The notes under the pieces: generated by a model
The model's database searches: none
Told to the model about the DNA's origin: nothing
Seen by the model: the letters and a program-made list of their open reading frames with translations, nothing else
Position numbers and translations under genes: made by a program
Part shown: piece by piece, positions 6,937 to 13,044 of the stretch
How positions within the stretch are numbered: the stretch's first letter is position 1
How the letters are laid out: each line of letters opens with the position of its first letter
Source of the DNA: Oxalobacteraceae bacterium
Lineage (GTDB): Bacteria; Pseudomonadota; Gammaproteobacteria; Burkholderiales; Burkholderiaceae_D
DNA length: 13,044 nt
Assembly (NCBI GenBank): GCA_947446335.1
Contig: CANFGA010000035.1
Location: 1 to 13,044 of the forward strand
Direction of reading: 5' to 3'

Positions 6937-7343
6937 GGCGGCGCAAGACATCACGGCTGTTGGTCGCGCTGGTCGCGCTTGGTCTGGCCACCGCGGCTGG
7001 TGCGCAGGCACTCGATGGGGCGACCCTGTATGCCAAGAATTGCGCAGCCTGCCATCAGGTCGGTGGCACCGGCATTTCGGGCGCATTTCCTGCGCTGCAG
7101 GGCAATCTCCTGGTCCAGTCCGCGCCGGACATCCTCATTGCCACGGTGCTGAAGGGGCGCGGTGGGATGCCGACCTTTGCTGCTGCCATCGACGATCCCA
7201 CGCTGGCGCTGGTGCTGAGCTACATTCGGCAAGCGTGGGGCAATCAGGCCGGCGCGATCGACGCCTTGCAAGTAGGCACCGTGCGCAGCGTCTCGAACGC
7301 CGGCGAGGCGGTGCAGCCCGATCAGCCCAGCAACGTGCACTGA
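6933..7343 (+). CDS. Exported single-haem c-type cytochrome, probable electron acceptor of the flavoenzyme
   Basis: A 136-residue precursor. The signal peptide is about 1-26 (MRRRKTSR, then a Leu/Val/Ala-rich core ending AAGAQA). The haem site CAACH (37-41) supplies His41, and Met79 in GRGGMPTF is the likely sixth ligand, as in class I cytochromes c. The ATG overlaps the flavoenzyme stop as ATGA, which strongly suggests translational coupling and equimolar need. An upstream in-frame ATG at 6894 was rejected because it would extend well into the oxidase gene and bury the signal peptide. By analogy with nicotine oxidoreductase NicA2, whose amine-oxidase fold passes electrons to cytochrome CycN, this protein should carry electrons from FAD to the respiratory chain. 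The C-terminal tail (about 110-136) is low in recognisable structure. Confidence 0.9.
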   Translation: MRRRKTSRLLVALVALGLATAAGAQALDGATLYAKNCAACHQVGGTGISGAFPALQGNLLVQSAPDILIATVLKGRGGMPTFAAAIDDPTLALVLSYIRQAWGNQAGAIDALQVGTVRSVSNAGEAVQPDQPSNVH

Positions 7344-7357
7344 ACTCGATCGAATGC

Positions 7358-7385
7358 AAAAAAAAGCCGCTTGCGGCTTTTTTTT
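7358..7385. terminator. Symmetrical bidirectional intrinsic terminator
   Basis: Eight A's, GCCG-CTTG-CGGC, then eight T's. It works as a U-tract terminator on both strands and ends both the oxidase-cytochrome operon (14 bases after its stop) and the convergent RidA-receptor operon. The CTTG loop is a stable tetraloop. Confidence 0.93.
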
Positions 7386-7390
7386 ATTAC

Positions 7391-7419
7391 GACTGGCAAG
7401 CCGGGAAGGCTTGCCAGTC
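7391..7419. repeat. Perfect 12-base inverted repeat between convergent operons
   Basis: GACTGGCAAGCC, a GGGAA loop and the exact reverse complement. It lies 5 bases past the receptor stop and 5 bases from the bidirectional terminator. No T-run follows on either strand, so it is probably a second RNA-end hairpin protecting the minus-strand transcript. Confidence 0.7.
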
Positions 7420-7424
7420 AAAGC

Positions 7425-10034
7425 TCAGAAAGTGTAATTCATCCGCGCATAATAGTAGCCGCCATTGATGCCGATCGGTGAAAAGCTCGGATACATCGTG
7501 ACCGCCCCGGTACTGAGTCCAGCCACCTGCGCCGCCGCCAATTGAGCGCTGTTCTTGTCCGGATATTGATTGAACAAATTGTTGGCGCCGACCGACAGCG
7601 TGATCGATTTCGTGATCCGGTTCGACACTTCCAGATCCGTGATCGCCTTGGTCGCGATTTTCGTCTCGTAAAAGACGGTGCCATTGACCGAGCCGTAGGC
7701 CGATGACGGGCCGTAGATCGCTTCGCGCAGGTTCACTGTCCAGTTGCCCATTTTCCATAGCGCGCCAAGGTTGACGCGAAATTTCGGCGATGTGCTTTCC
7801 ATGTCCGAGATCGCGGTCGCGCTGAGCAACGCTTGCGGCAGCAACTGGATCGGCGCCTGATTGACCTTCACAACCTTGGTCTGATTGTAGTTGGCCGCCA
7901 CCGACCAGTCGACGCGTCCCATGTCGTCATGCCTGGTGGCATAGGTGTAGACGACTTCGGCACCGCGATTGCGGGTATTGACCGCATTCGAAAAGATATT
8001 GATGCCGGTATATTGAACTGTCGGGTCCAGTACATTGCCGTTGGCCTTGATCGCCGCCACCACCGCAGGAGAGTTGACCGCCGATCCCGAGCCATAGAGC
8101 GAACCGCTGCCGACGATGCGGTCATCGATCTCGATCTGGTAGGCATCCATCGTCAGGCTCATCTGTGGCGCCGGATGCAGCACCAGTCCGATGCTGTAAT
8201 TCATCGATTTTTCCGGCTTCAAGCCATCGACACCGATCAATGCCGCGCCCACGGAATTGGGCGCGAGCTGAACAAAGGCCGAGGTTGGTCCGACGTTGGT
8301 GGAGGAATAAAACTGCTCGGCCATGGTCGGCGCCCGGAAGCCATTGCTGATCGTGCTGCGGATGGCCACCATGGGCGAGAAATCATAGCGCCCGGTCACC
8401 TTGCCGACCCGCGCGTTGCCAAAATCGCTGAAGTGCTCATAGCGCGCGGCCAGGTCCAGCTTCAGTTTTTCGATCGGGGAAGCGGCAAAGTTGATGTAGA
8501 TCGCCTTGTTGTCGCGGCTGTTGTAGCTGGCATCGGTGAGCTTGAAGCCGGGATACGATTGCGAACCCTCCTTGTAGCGCGAAGCCGGATCGCCGGCCAA
8601 GATTTCATAGGTATCCTTGCGATGCTCGACGCCGATGGCCACGCTCAGCGGGCTGTTCCAGCCGACCTCGAATTCACGCTTGAGGTCGAGATTGTTGGTC
8701 CACTGTGTCGCGGCGAAATCGCCGGCGTGGAACTGGGTCGGCGTGGTTCCAGTATCCTGGTAGAGCGAGACATTGCCGCTCTCGACCAGGCCGATGCTGG
8801 CATCATCCTTGCCGTAGGTGGTGCTCAGATCCCAGCTCCAATCGCCGAAGATCTTGCCCTTGACCCCGAAGGTGGCGCCGAAATCGGTTTCATCCATCGT
8901 CATGCGGGGATTGAATCCGAACGGGTAAATCTTCGGAATCCGATTCGGCGTGCGGTAGTTTTCAAATGCATCGGCTTGCTTCTCGCCATAGGTTGCGAAG
9001 CTGTAGAGCTCGGTGCCATTGCCCAGATCGTAGCCAGCGTTGAGGGAAAACAGCGAAATGCGGTAAGCGGCATCGCCCGAAATATGGTTCACATAAGGAT
9101 AGCCCGGCATGCCAAGCAGCCCCGGCATCGCAGCCAGATTGGCTTGATTGACCACGCGCGGATCGACTCCGCCTCGGTCGCTGCGGCCGTGGTATTTGGT
9201 CTCGGCGCTGAGATTGATGAAACTTTTTTCATCAGGCGCAAAGCCCAGATTGAACGCACCGCCGGCAGTGTTGCCGCCGCCATCAAAATAACGGCCGGCA
9301 GTCGTGCTCAGGGAGCCGCCCTGGGCATCTTTCTTCAAGATGATGTTGATGACTCCCGCGATCGCATCCGAGCCGTATTGCGCTGCGGCGCCATCTTGCA
9401 GCACTTCGATATGGTCGATCGAGGCCACAGGAATGAAGTTCAGGTCGGTCGCAGCACCACCCTGGAATGGCCCACCGAGCACGGCGAGGTTGGCCGTCGT
9501 GTGGCGCCGCTTGCCATTGATCAAGACCAGCGTGGCGTTCGGACTGAGGCCGCGCAGGCGTGCCGACAGCGTCAGGTTGGCGGCGTCGCCGCCGAATGCT
9601 TGCGCCGTAAACGATGGCAGGTTTTGCGCCAGCGCCTGGATCAGATCGGGCTGACCGGTGCGCTCAAGCAAGCCGGCGTCGAGCACCTGGATCGGCGAGG
9701 CACTGTCGCTCGCCTTCAAGCCGCCGCGGCGGGTCCCTGTGACGATCACCGCCCCCGCGCTGTCTGATCCCATGTTTGCCGCCGCCATTTTCACTGGCGC
9801 CGGGGCCGGTATCGGGATCGGTATCGGGACCGCTACCGGGGCCGCTTCCGACTGGCCCCATGCCAGGCTTGACTGCAGCACGAGCAGCAAGGCGCCGGAA
9901 CCGCGCAATTGCCTGCTCATGGTCATGCTTTTTTTTAATCCAGGCCTGGCGCTGGCACCGAACAGGCCGGAAATCGCCTGTGACAGGCAACTTGGTTTCG
10001 GGACTGCCGAGAAATTGCTGAGGGTCGATAACAT
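7425..10034 (-). CDS. TonB-dependent outer membrane receptor
   Basis: An outer-membrane active importer of 869 residues from the ATG at 10034. A hydrophobic signal core (GALLLVLQSSLAWG) is at about 47-60. Then comes a Pro-rich spacer of alternating PI/PA pairs (about 66-81) and a TonB-box-like AVIVTGTRR (95-103). The plug domain (about 110-240) has LIQALAQNLPS, LRGLSPNATLVLINGKRR and the plug end IEVLQDGAAAQYGSDAIAGV. A 22-strand-type barrel ends in YYYARMNYTF with the expected terminal Phe. The ATG at 10034 has AAGGA 9 bases upstream but puts about 37 extra residues before the signal core. The ATG at 9926 gives a normal signal peptide but has no good ribosome site. It lies 132 bases downstream of ridA in the same direction, so the two are probably cotranscribed. 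The substrate is unknown; the linked genes suggest an amino compound or peptide rather than iron. Confidence 0.9.
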   Translation of the reverse strand: MLSTLSNFSAVPKPSCLSQAISGLFGASARPGLKKSMTMSRQLRGSGALLLVLQSSLAWGQSEAAPVAVPIPIPIPAPAPVKMAAANMGSDSAGAVIVTGTRRGGLKASDSASPIQVLDAGLLERTGQPDLIQALAQNLPSFTAQAFGGDAANLTLSARLRGLSPNATLVLINGKRRHTTANLAVLGGPFQGGAATDLNFIPVASIDHIEVLQDGAAAQYGSDAIAGVINIILKKDAQGGSLSTTAGRYFDGGGNTAGGAFNLGFAPDEKSFINLSAETKYHGRSDRGGVDPRVVNQANLAAMPGLLGMPGYPYVNHISGDAAYRISLFSLNAGYDLGNGTELYSFATYGEKQADAFENYRTPNRIPKIYPFGFNPRMTMDETDFGATFGVKGKIFGDWSWDLSTTYGKDDASIGLVESGNVSLYQDTGTTPTQFHAGDFAATQWTNNLDLKREFEVGWNSPLSVAIGVEHRKDTYEILAGDPASRYKEGSQSYPGFKLTDASYNSRDNKAIYINFAASPIEKLKLDLAARYEHFSDFGNARVGKVTGRYDFSPMVAIRSTISNGFRAPTMAEQFYSSTNVGPTSAFVQLAPNSVGAALIGVDGLKPEKSMNYSIGLVLHPAPQMSLTMDAYQIEIDDRIVGSGSLYGSGSAVNSPAVVAAIKANGNVLDPTVQYTGINIFSNAVNTRNRGAEVVYTYATRHDDMGRVDWSVAANYNQTKVVKVNQAPIQLLPQALLSATAISDMESTSPKFRVNLGALWKMGNWTVNLREAIYGPSSAYGSVNGTVFYETKIATKAITDLEVSNRITKSITLSVGANNLFNQYPDKNSAQLAAAQVAGLSTGAVTMYPSFSPIGINGGYYYARMNYTF
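9799..9846. repeat. Short hexameric repeat coding for the Pro-rich spacer of the receptor
   Basis: GGTATCGGGATCGGTATCGGGA and flanking units are near-copies of a 6-base word (GGTATC/GGGATC). They encode the Pro-Ile/Pro-Ala run between the signal peptide and the plug domain. Six-base slippage would keep the frame and change only the spacer length. Confidence 0.6.
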
Positions 10035-10127
10035 CGCTTGTATTCCTTCAAGGACTAGAAAATCGAGTGCAAAACGCTCCACCACCAGCGTTTCGGGTGT
10101 CCGGCAAGCCCAGCAGTGCCGCGGCCA

Positions 10128-10142
10128 CGGTCCATCGGACCG
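10128..10142. other. Hairpin CGGTCC-ATC-GGACCG in the ridA-receptor gap
   Basis: A perfect 6-base GC-rich stem with a 3-base loop, about 25 bases past the ridA stop on the minus strand and without a T-run. It may set the ratio of the two messages by stabilising the ridA end. Confidence 0.35.
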
Positions 10143-10166
10143 GGCCCGCAGGCACATTAGGGAATG

Positions 10167-10709
10167 TTATTTTTGTGTTTGCTGTGGGGGCGCAACGACC
10201 TTGGCGGCGGTCACTTCGATTTCAACCAATCCCCCCGGCATCGGCAGCGCGGCTACTTGCAGTGCGGTGCGCACCGGCTTGTTGGGTTGGGATGCACTGC
10301 CGAAGAATTGCATGTAGGCCGCGTTGAGTCCGGCGAAATCCATTTTGCCGTCGAGCTTGGGATCGCCGGCCAGGAAAATGTTGACCTTGACGACATCGCC
10401 GAGGCCCAGACCTTCATCGGCCAGCAGCTTTTCGATGCGTTTGAGCACCGACGTGGTTTGGGTATTGGTATCGCCGTAAGACTCGATCGAGCCTTTCGGC
10501 GCGGCCGGATTGCTGACCTCGGCCAGCGTGCCGCTGAAAAACGTGATGCGGGCATTTGCCGGCAGGCTCACTGCCCGTGAAATGGGGAAAGTTGAGTTGG
10601 GAACGGCGGTGCGCTTGATCTCTTCAGCGAAGGCTGGGAGCACAGTCATCTGCAGCGCCATCAATGTCATGCCAGTTAAAAAATATTTTAAATTGCTGGA
10701 ATTGCGCAT
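10167..10709 (-). CDS. RidA/YjgF family protein with a Sec signal peptide (predicted periplasmic imine deaminase)
   Basis: A 180-residue protein; cytosolic RidA has about 130, and the excess is mainly an N-terminal signal peptide. Positive residues (MRNSSNLK) are followed by a hydrophobic core (YFLTGMTLMALQMTVLP) and an AFA cleavage site at 26-28. The body has the RidA pattern ITFFSGTLAEV, KRIEKLLADEGLGLGDVVKV, FAGLNAAYMQFFG, PVRTALQVAALP and LVEIEVTA. Arg147 matches the essential RidA Arg105 that anchors the imine carboxylate; Glu163 and Glu165 lie where the catalytic Glu120 is found. The Tyr17 position appears to be Ile (FPISRAV), so it may belong to a variant subfamily. RidA proteins hydrolyse reactive enamine/imine products to 2-oxo acids and ammonia. 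An exported form next to a periplasmic amino acid oxidase would act on that enzyme's product. It is probably the first gene of an operon with the receptor. The ribosome site is weak (GAGA). Confidence 0.87.
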   Translation of the reverse strand: MRNSSNLKYFLTGMTLMALQMTVLPAFAEEIKRTAVPNSTFPISRAVSLPANARITFFSGTLAEVSNPAAPKGSIESYGDTNTQTTSVLKRIEKLLADEGLGLGDVVKVNIFLAGDPKLDGKMDFAGLNAAYMQFFGSASQPNKPVRTALQVAALPMPGGLVEIEVTAAKVVAPPQQTQK

Positions 10710-10768
10710 GAATTAAATTTCTCTTTTTAAATGTTAACAATTATTAAATAAAAATTTTAATATCCCGT

Positions 10769-10783
10769 GAATGACAGTCATTC
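10769..10783. promoter_or_regulatory. Perfect palindrome GAATGAC-A-GTCATTC upstream of ridA, candidate operator
   Basis: Seven-base arms around one central base, 60-74 bases upstream of the ridA ATG in very AT-rich DNA. The single-base centre makes it a protein-binding dyad rather than an RNA hairpin. I cannot name the regulator; no copy is obvious upstream of the oxidase gene. Confidence 0.45.
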
Positions 10784-11098
10784 TTTTTTATTATTTCCAG
10801 TCTTTCTTGATAGGATAAAGTTGGGTTATTTTCAGCTATGAAAATCCACAGCATCAGATAGCTTGATGGCTGAATGTACGTCGCATTTTTATTGCTCTGT
10901 TTCTTTGAAAATATCGTCTAGATCATCGCTTCTCCAGAAAGTTAATCATTTTCGCCAGGCTGTAAATTGACAGCTTGATATTTCATATTTAGCAAAATTC
11001 ATGCCATTGGTTTCTCAAAGAAAATTTCTGGATTTATTTTTGCTGGCTGCAGTTGCAACTGGATTCGATAATTGAACCGTTACATAGGAGAAACGTCG

Positions 11099-11182
11099 GA
11101 TACGCGATGGCGTATCGGCATCTTGAATAAAAAATCGATGATTTTTTGACCGACCAAAAAATGTCTTGATCGTCCGCACGAT
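11099..11182. other. Cluster of stem-loops with two mutually exclusive A/T hairpins
   Basis: In order: GATACGC-GATG-GCGTATC (11099-11116), AAAAAATC-GAT-GATTTTTT (11129-11147), ATTTTTTG-ACCGAC-CAAAAAAT (11141-11162) and ATCGT-CCGC-ACGAT (11169-11182). The second and third share the T-tract at 11142-11147, so only one can form at a time. All arms are perfect. A structured plus-strand leader, a small RNA or a DNA-bending control region are all possible. Confidence 0.4.
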
Positions 11183-11272
11183 GTTGGAAATGCACCAATA
11201 AATGATGCTTTTTTGCACTATTTTGGCAAGCCGGGTCTGCTGCCCGATGCCATCTGAAGCAAGGAATCAGAA

Positions 11273-11452
11273 ATGTGGATGTGGCGATTGATGGAGTTCG
11301 CGCGGGGATGCGGCGTTGCAAATCGACTGACCCAGCCCCGGGAGCATGAGGTGCGCATGAACAGCGGGGGAGGGACGAACTGGCGACGCAAACTGGTCAG
11401 CGAGATGCTTCTGCGGCACGATCTTGCGCCTCAGCAAAGATACTTCCGGTAG
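11273..11452 (+). CDS. Possible small gene, 59-residue protein of unknown function
   Basis: I do not recognise this product. An AAGGA ribosome site lies 7 bases before the ATG, and the frame runs 59 codons to TAG. The protein starts MWMWRLMEFARGCGV and ends HDLAPQQRYFR. It is Arg-rich and probably soluble, with no signal peptide or long hydrophobic segment and a possible helix at about 37-50 (NWRRKLVSEMLLRH). GC rises sharply at its start compared with the AT-rich DNA upstream, and third positions are mostly G or C, as in neighbouring genes. Its TAG at 11450-11452 directly abuts the stop of the convergent LysR gene (TAG|CTA). It could be a real small protein, a gene remnant or chance. Confidence 0.4.
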   Translation: MWMWRLMEFARGCGVANRLTQPREHEVRMNSGGGTNWRRKLVSEMLLRHDLAPQQRYFR

Positions 11453-12367
11453 CTAGAGCACTTCTTTCACATGCGCGATGTGCTCGCTATCGTACAAATC
11501 GTAGATCAAGGCCAGGATCGCCTTCAAATCTTCCGATTGGTCGAGCATGCGCACGCTCATGATGATCGGAGACATGACATTGTATTCGTTCAGTTCCACA
11601 TACTCGACGTCGCTGCGCTGCAATCCATGCAGGCTGTTGGGGACGATGGCGATGCCCTCGCCGGCGGCCACCAGTCCAATCGCAATTTGCAGTTCACGCA
11701 CTTCCAGCACTTTTTCAGGGGACAAGCCGCGATCACGGAACGCTTCCAGCACCTGATCTGCAAAGCTCGGGCGGGGTGCCTTGGGGAAGATGATCAGTTT
11801 TTCCGCGACCAGATCTTTCAAGCCGACTGCGCTGCCTGATCTTGTCAAAGGGTGCTGGGCTGGCACTGCCACCATCAAGCGCTCTTCACGCAGCACGATG
11901 CGCCTGACGTTCTGATCCTGATGCCGGATGCGGCCGAATCCGACATCGATGGTGCCATCCTTCAGTGCCTGGATTTGCTCCATCGTGGTCATTTCATGCA
12001 GGTTCAGCTCGATCAAGCTGTAGCGGCTTCTGAAGTTGCGGATGATCTTGGGCAGCATGCCATACAGCGTCGAGGCGACGAATCCGATCGACATCGTGCG
12101 CTCGATATGGCCGACGCGCTGCGTCATCGATTTCAATTCGGCCGTCTTGGCCAGGATCTGCTGTGCATGGGCATAAAAGAAATTGCCGGCTTCGGTCAGC
12201 TTGAGCGGGCGCGAACCTCGCGCAAACAAGGTGATGCCGAGCTCTTCTTCGAGTTGTTGCATCTGACGGGAGAGCGGAGGTTGCGCGATGCACAGCCGCT
12301 CTGCTGCGCGGGTGAAATTCTTTTCTTCCGCGACAGCAACAAAATAGCGCAAATGACGTAATTCCAT
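11453..12367 (-). CDS. catR: LysR-type regulator of catechol degradation (CatR/CatM/BenM type)
   Basis: A 304-residue activator that in known relatives responds to cis,cis-muconate. The winged HTH is about residues 1-60 (MELRHLRYFVAVAEEKNFTR, AQPPLSRQMQQLEEELG). The effector domain (about 90-300) closely follows BenM/CatM: GFVASTLYGMLP, MTTMEQIQALKDGTIDVGFGR, ERLMVAVPAQHPL and EVRELQIAIGLVAAGEGIAIVP. Ser99 and Thr128 fall at the numbers of the muconate-binding residues of CatM/BenM. The ATG at 12367 was chosen because AAGG lies 7 bases upstream; the ATG at 12373 is too close to that site and would add only MK. It diverges from catB across 102 bases that carry an ATAC-N7-GTAT operator. Identification rests on both protein and operator. 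Confidence 0.88.
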   Translation of the reverse strand: MELRHLRYFVAVAEEKNFTRAAERLCIAQPPLSRQMQQLEEELGITLFARGSRPLKLTEAGNFFYAHAQQILAKTAELKSMTQRVGHIERTMSIGFVASTLYGMLPKIIRNFRSRYSLIELNLHEMTTMEQIQALKDGTIDVGFGRIRHQDQNVRRIVLREERLMVAVPAQHPLTRSGSAVGLKDLVAEKLIIFPKAPRPSFADQVLEAFRDRGLSPEKVLEVRELQIAIGLVAAGEGIAIVPNSLHGLQRSDVEYVELNEYNVMSPIIMSVRMLDQSEDLKAILALIYDLYDSEHIAHVKEVL

Positions 12368-12371
12368 TTTC

Positions 12372-12408
12372 ATACCTTGAAGGTATCAAAGTCATACCAA
12401 ACGAGTGT
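12372..12408. promoter_or_regulatory. CatM/BenM-type operator, one perfect and one degenerate site
   Basis: ATAC-CTTGAAG-GTAT (12372-12386) is an exact ATAC-N7-GTAT site, the consensus for BenM/CatM. A second site, ATAC-N7-GTGT (12394-12408), lies 22 bases on, two helical turns, suiting a bound tetramer. The perfect site overlaps the regulator's own ribosome site, so its binding should repress the regulator. A possible catB -10 box is TATACA at 12456-12461, which would place the second site near -66 and leave a very short catB leader. Confidence 0.75.
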
Positions 12409-12469
12409 TGGACTGCCTACAAAACGGCAGGTATCGTGTTGATCTACATAACGATTATACAGAATAAAT

Positions 12470-13044
12470 ATGATCCAATCTCTTGAAACCATCCTGGTCG
12501 ACGTGCCTACCATCCGTCCACACCGGATGTCGGTCGCCACGATGAACACCCAAACGCTGGTCCTGGTGCGCGTCGTTTGCGACGACGGGATCGAGGGCTG
12601 GGGCGAGGCGACGACGATCGGCGGATTGAATTATGGCGAGGAAAGTCCCGAGAGCATCAAGATCAACATCGATACGCACATCGCGCCCTTGCTCATCGGC
12701 ATGGATGCGCGCTACGTCGCGAAGGCGATGGCGAAGCTGCGCAAGACGATCCAGGGCAACCGTTTCGCCAAATGCGCGATCGAAACGGCGCTGCTCGACG
12801 CGCAGGCGCGCCGGCTCGGCATTCCACTGTCCGAATTGCTCGGCGGTCGCTTGCGCGATGAATTGCCGGTTGCCTGGACGCTGGCCAGCGGCGACACCAA
12901 CAAGGATATCGTGGAGGCGGAAAAAATGCTGGAGTTGCGGCGCCATCGCATTTTCAAGCTCAAGATCGGTTTGCGCTCGGTGGCCGACGATGTCGCGCAT
13001 GTGCTGGCGATCAAGAAAGCGCTCGGCGATGCGGTCAGCGTGCG
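12470..13044 (+). CDS. catB: Muconate cycloisomerase, 5' part, cut by window edge
   Basis: Converts cis,cis-muconate to muconolactone (EC 5.5.1.1) in the catechol branch of the beta-ketoadipate pathway. The first 191 codons plus two bases are present. The enolase-superfamily N-terminal domain has DVPTIRPHRM, GEATTIGGLNYGEESPE, ETALLDAQARRLGIPLSELL and VAWTLASGD, followed by the start of the barrel with the catalytic KxK motif FKLKIG (Lys163 and Lys165). These match Pseudomonas CatB nearly phrase for phrase. The metal-binding acidic residues lie past the edge. The ATG at 12470 has only a weak AGAA upstream. It is divergent from the CatR-type regulator, the usual arrangement. The TLASGD and TTIGG wording favours CatB over chloromuconate cycloisomerases or mandelate racemase-like enzymes. 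Confidence 0.93.
   Translation, partial: MIQSLETILVDVPTIRPHRMSVATMNTQTLVLVRVVCDDGIEGWGEATTIGGLNYGEESPESIKINIDTHIAPLLIGMDARYVAKAMAKLRKTIQGNRFAKCAIETALLDAQARRLGIPLSELLGGRLRDELPVAWTLASGDTNKDIVEAEKMLELRRHRIFKLKIGLRSVADDVAHVLAIKKALGDAVSV

Larger units (their letters stand above)
10710..11272. other. 563-base AT-rich, hairpin-rich intergenic region upstream of ridA
   Basis: I see no convincing long gene; two overlapping minus-strand frames at about 11015-11321 have no family features or ribosome sites I recognise. The ridA-proximal part holds a 15-base palindrome (10769-10783), an imperfect stem CAGCATCA/TGATgGCTG (10849-10872) and GCTGT-N6-ACAGC (10959-10974). From 11099 several stem-loops follow each other closely (entered separately). 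It should contain the ridA promoter and perhaps a leader or small RNA on the plus strand. Confidence 0.55.

Noticed and set aside
7833..9767. A 644-codon plus-strand open frame
   Set aside because: It is antisense to the TonB receptor across its barrel; the product is a low-complexity Arg/Ile/Ala-rich shadow without domain motifs.
11015..11321. Two overlapping minus-strand frames of 67 and 95 codons
   Set aside because: They run through the hairpin cluster and AT-rich DNA, have no ribosome sites and no recognisable features, and overlap the better supported small plus-strand frame.

Overview
The window looks like chromosome of a soil-type betaproteobacterium. My best guess is Burkholderiales, possibly Oxalobacteraceae, from the moderately high GC of the genes, the codon use and the catabolic gene mix. 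This is an impression, not a database result. I see no tRNA, rRNA, CRISPR array, insertion sequence or phage gene. Both ends cut through genes.

Layout. (1) 1-4841, a probable creatine (guanidino-acid) module. The left edge holds the 5' part of a creatinase gene on the minus strand. Next is a GcvA-type LysR regulator, also minus. Divergent from it is a complete polar-amino-acid-type ABC importer on the plus strand: binding protein, two permeases and an ATPase. CTAAT-type dyads and a shared 9-mer, GGCAATCTA, occur upstream of both creatinase and the transporter, which suggests one regulator for uptake and hydrolysis. (2) 4842-10709, a periplasmic oxidative deamination module, the most interesting part. 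A Tat-targeted flavoprotein of the L-amino-acid oxidase family is translationally coupled (ATGA overlap) to a small exported c-type cytochrome. Convergent to them, across a symmetrical terminator, a minus-strand pair encodes a RidA-family protein with a Sec signal peptide and a TonB-dependent receptor. Together these could form an envelope pathway: uptake across the outer membrane, oxidation of an amino compound with electrons passed to cytochrome c, and periplasmic hydrolysis of the imine by RidA. (3) 10710-11452, a mostly non-coding, AT-rich, hairpin-rich stretch ending in a possible 59-codon gene. (4) 11453-13044, a BenM/CatM-type LysR regulator divergent from catB (muconate cycloisomerase, cut by the right edge), with a textbook ATAC-N7-GTAT operator between them. 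This marks the catechol ortho-cleavage branch of the beta-ketoadipate pathway.

The flavoenzyme keeps the arginine and tyrosine that bind the substrate carboxylate in L-amino acid oxidases. By hand alignment it has Gln where oxygen-using amine oxidases have the flavin-N5 lysine. With a cytochrome c gene fused to it by overlap, this points to a cytochrome-linked dehydrogenase rather than an H2O2-producing oxidase. Substrate and physiological role are unknown.
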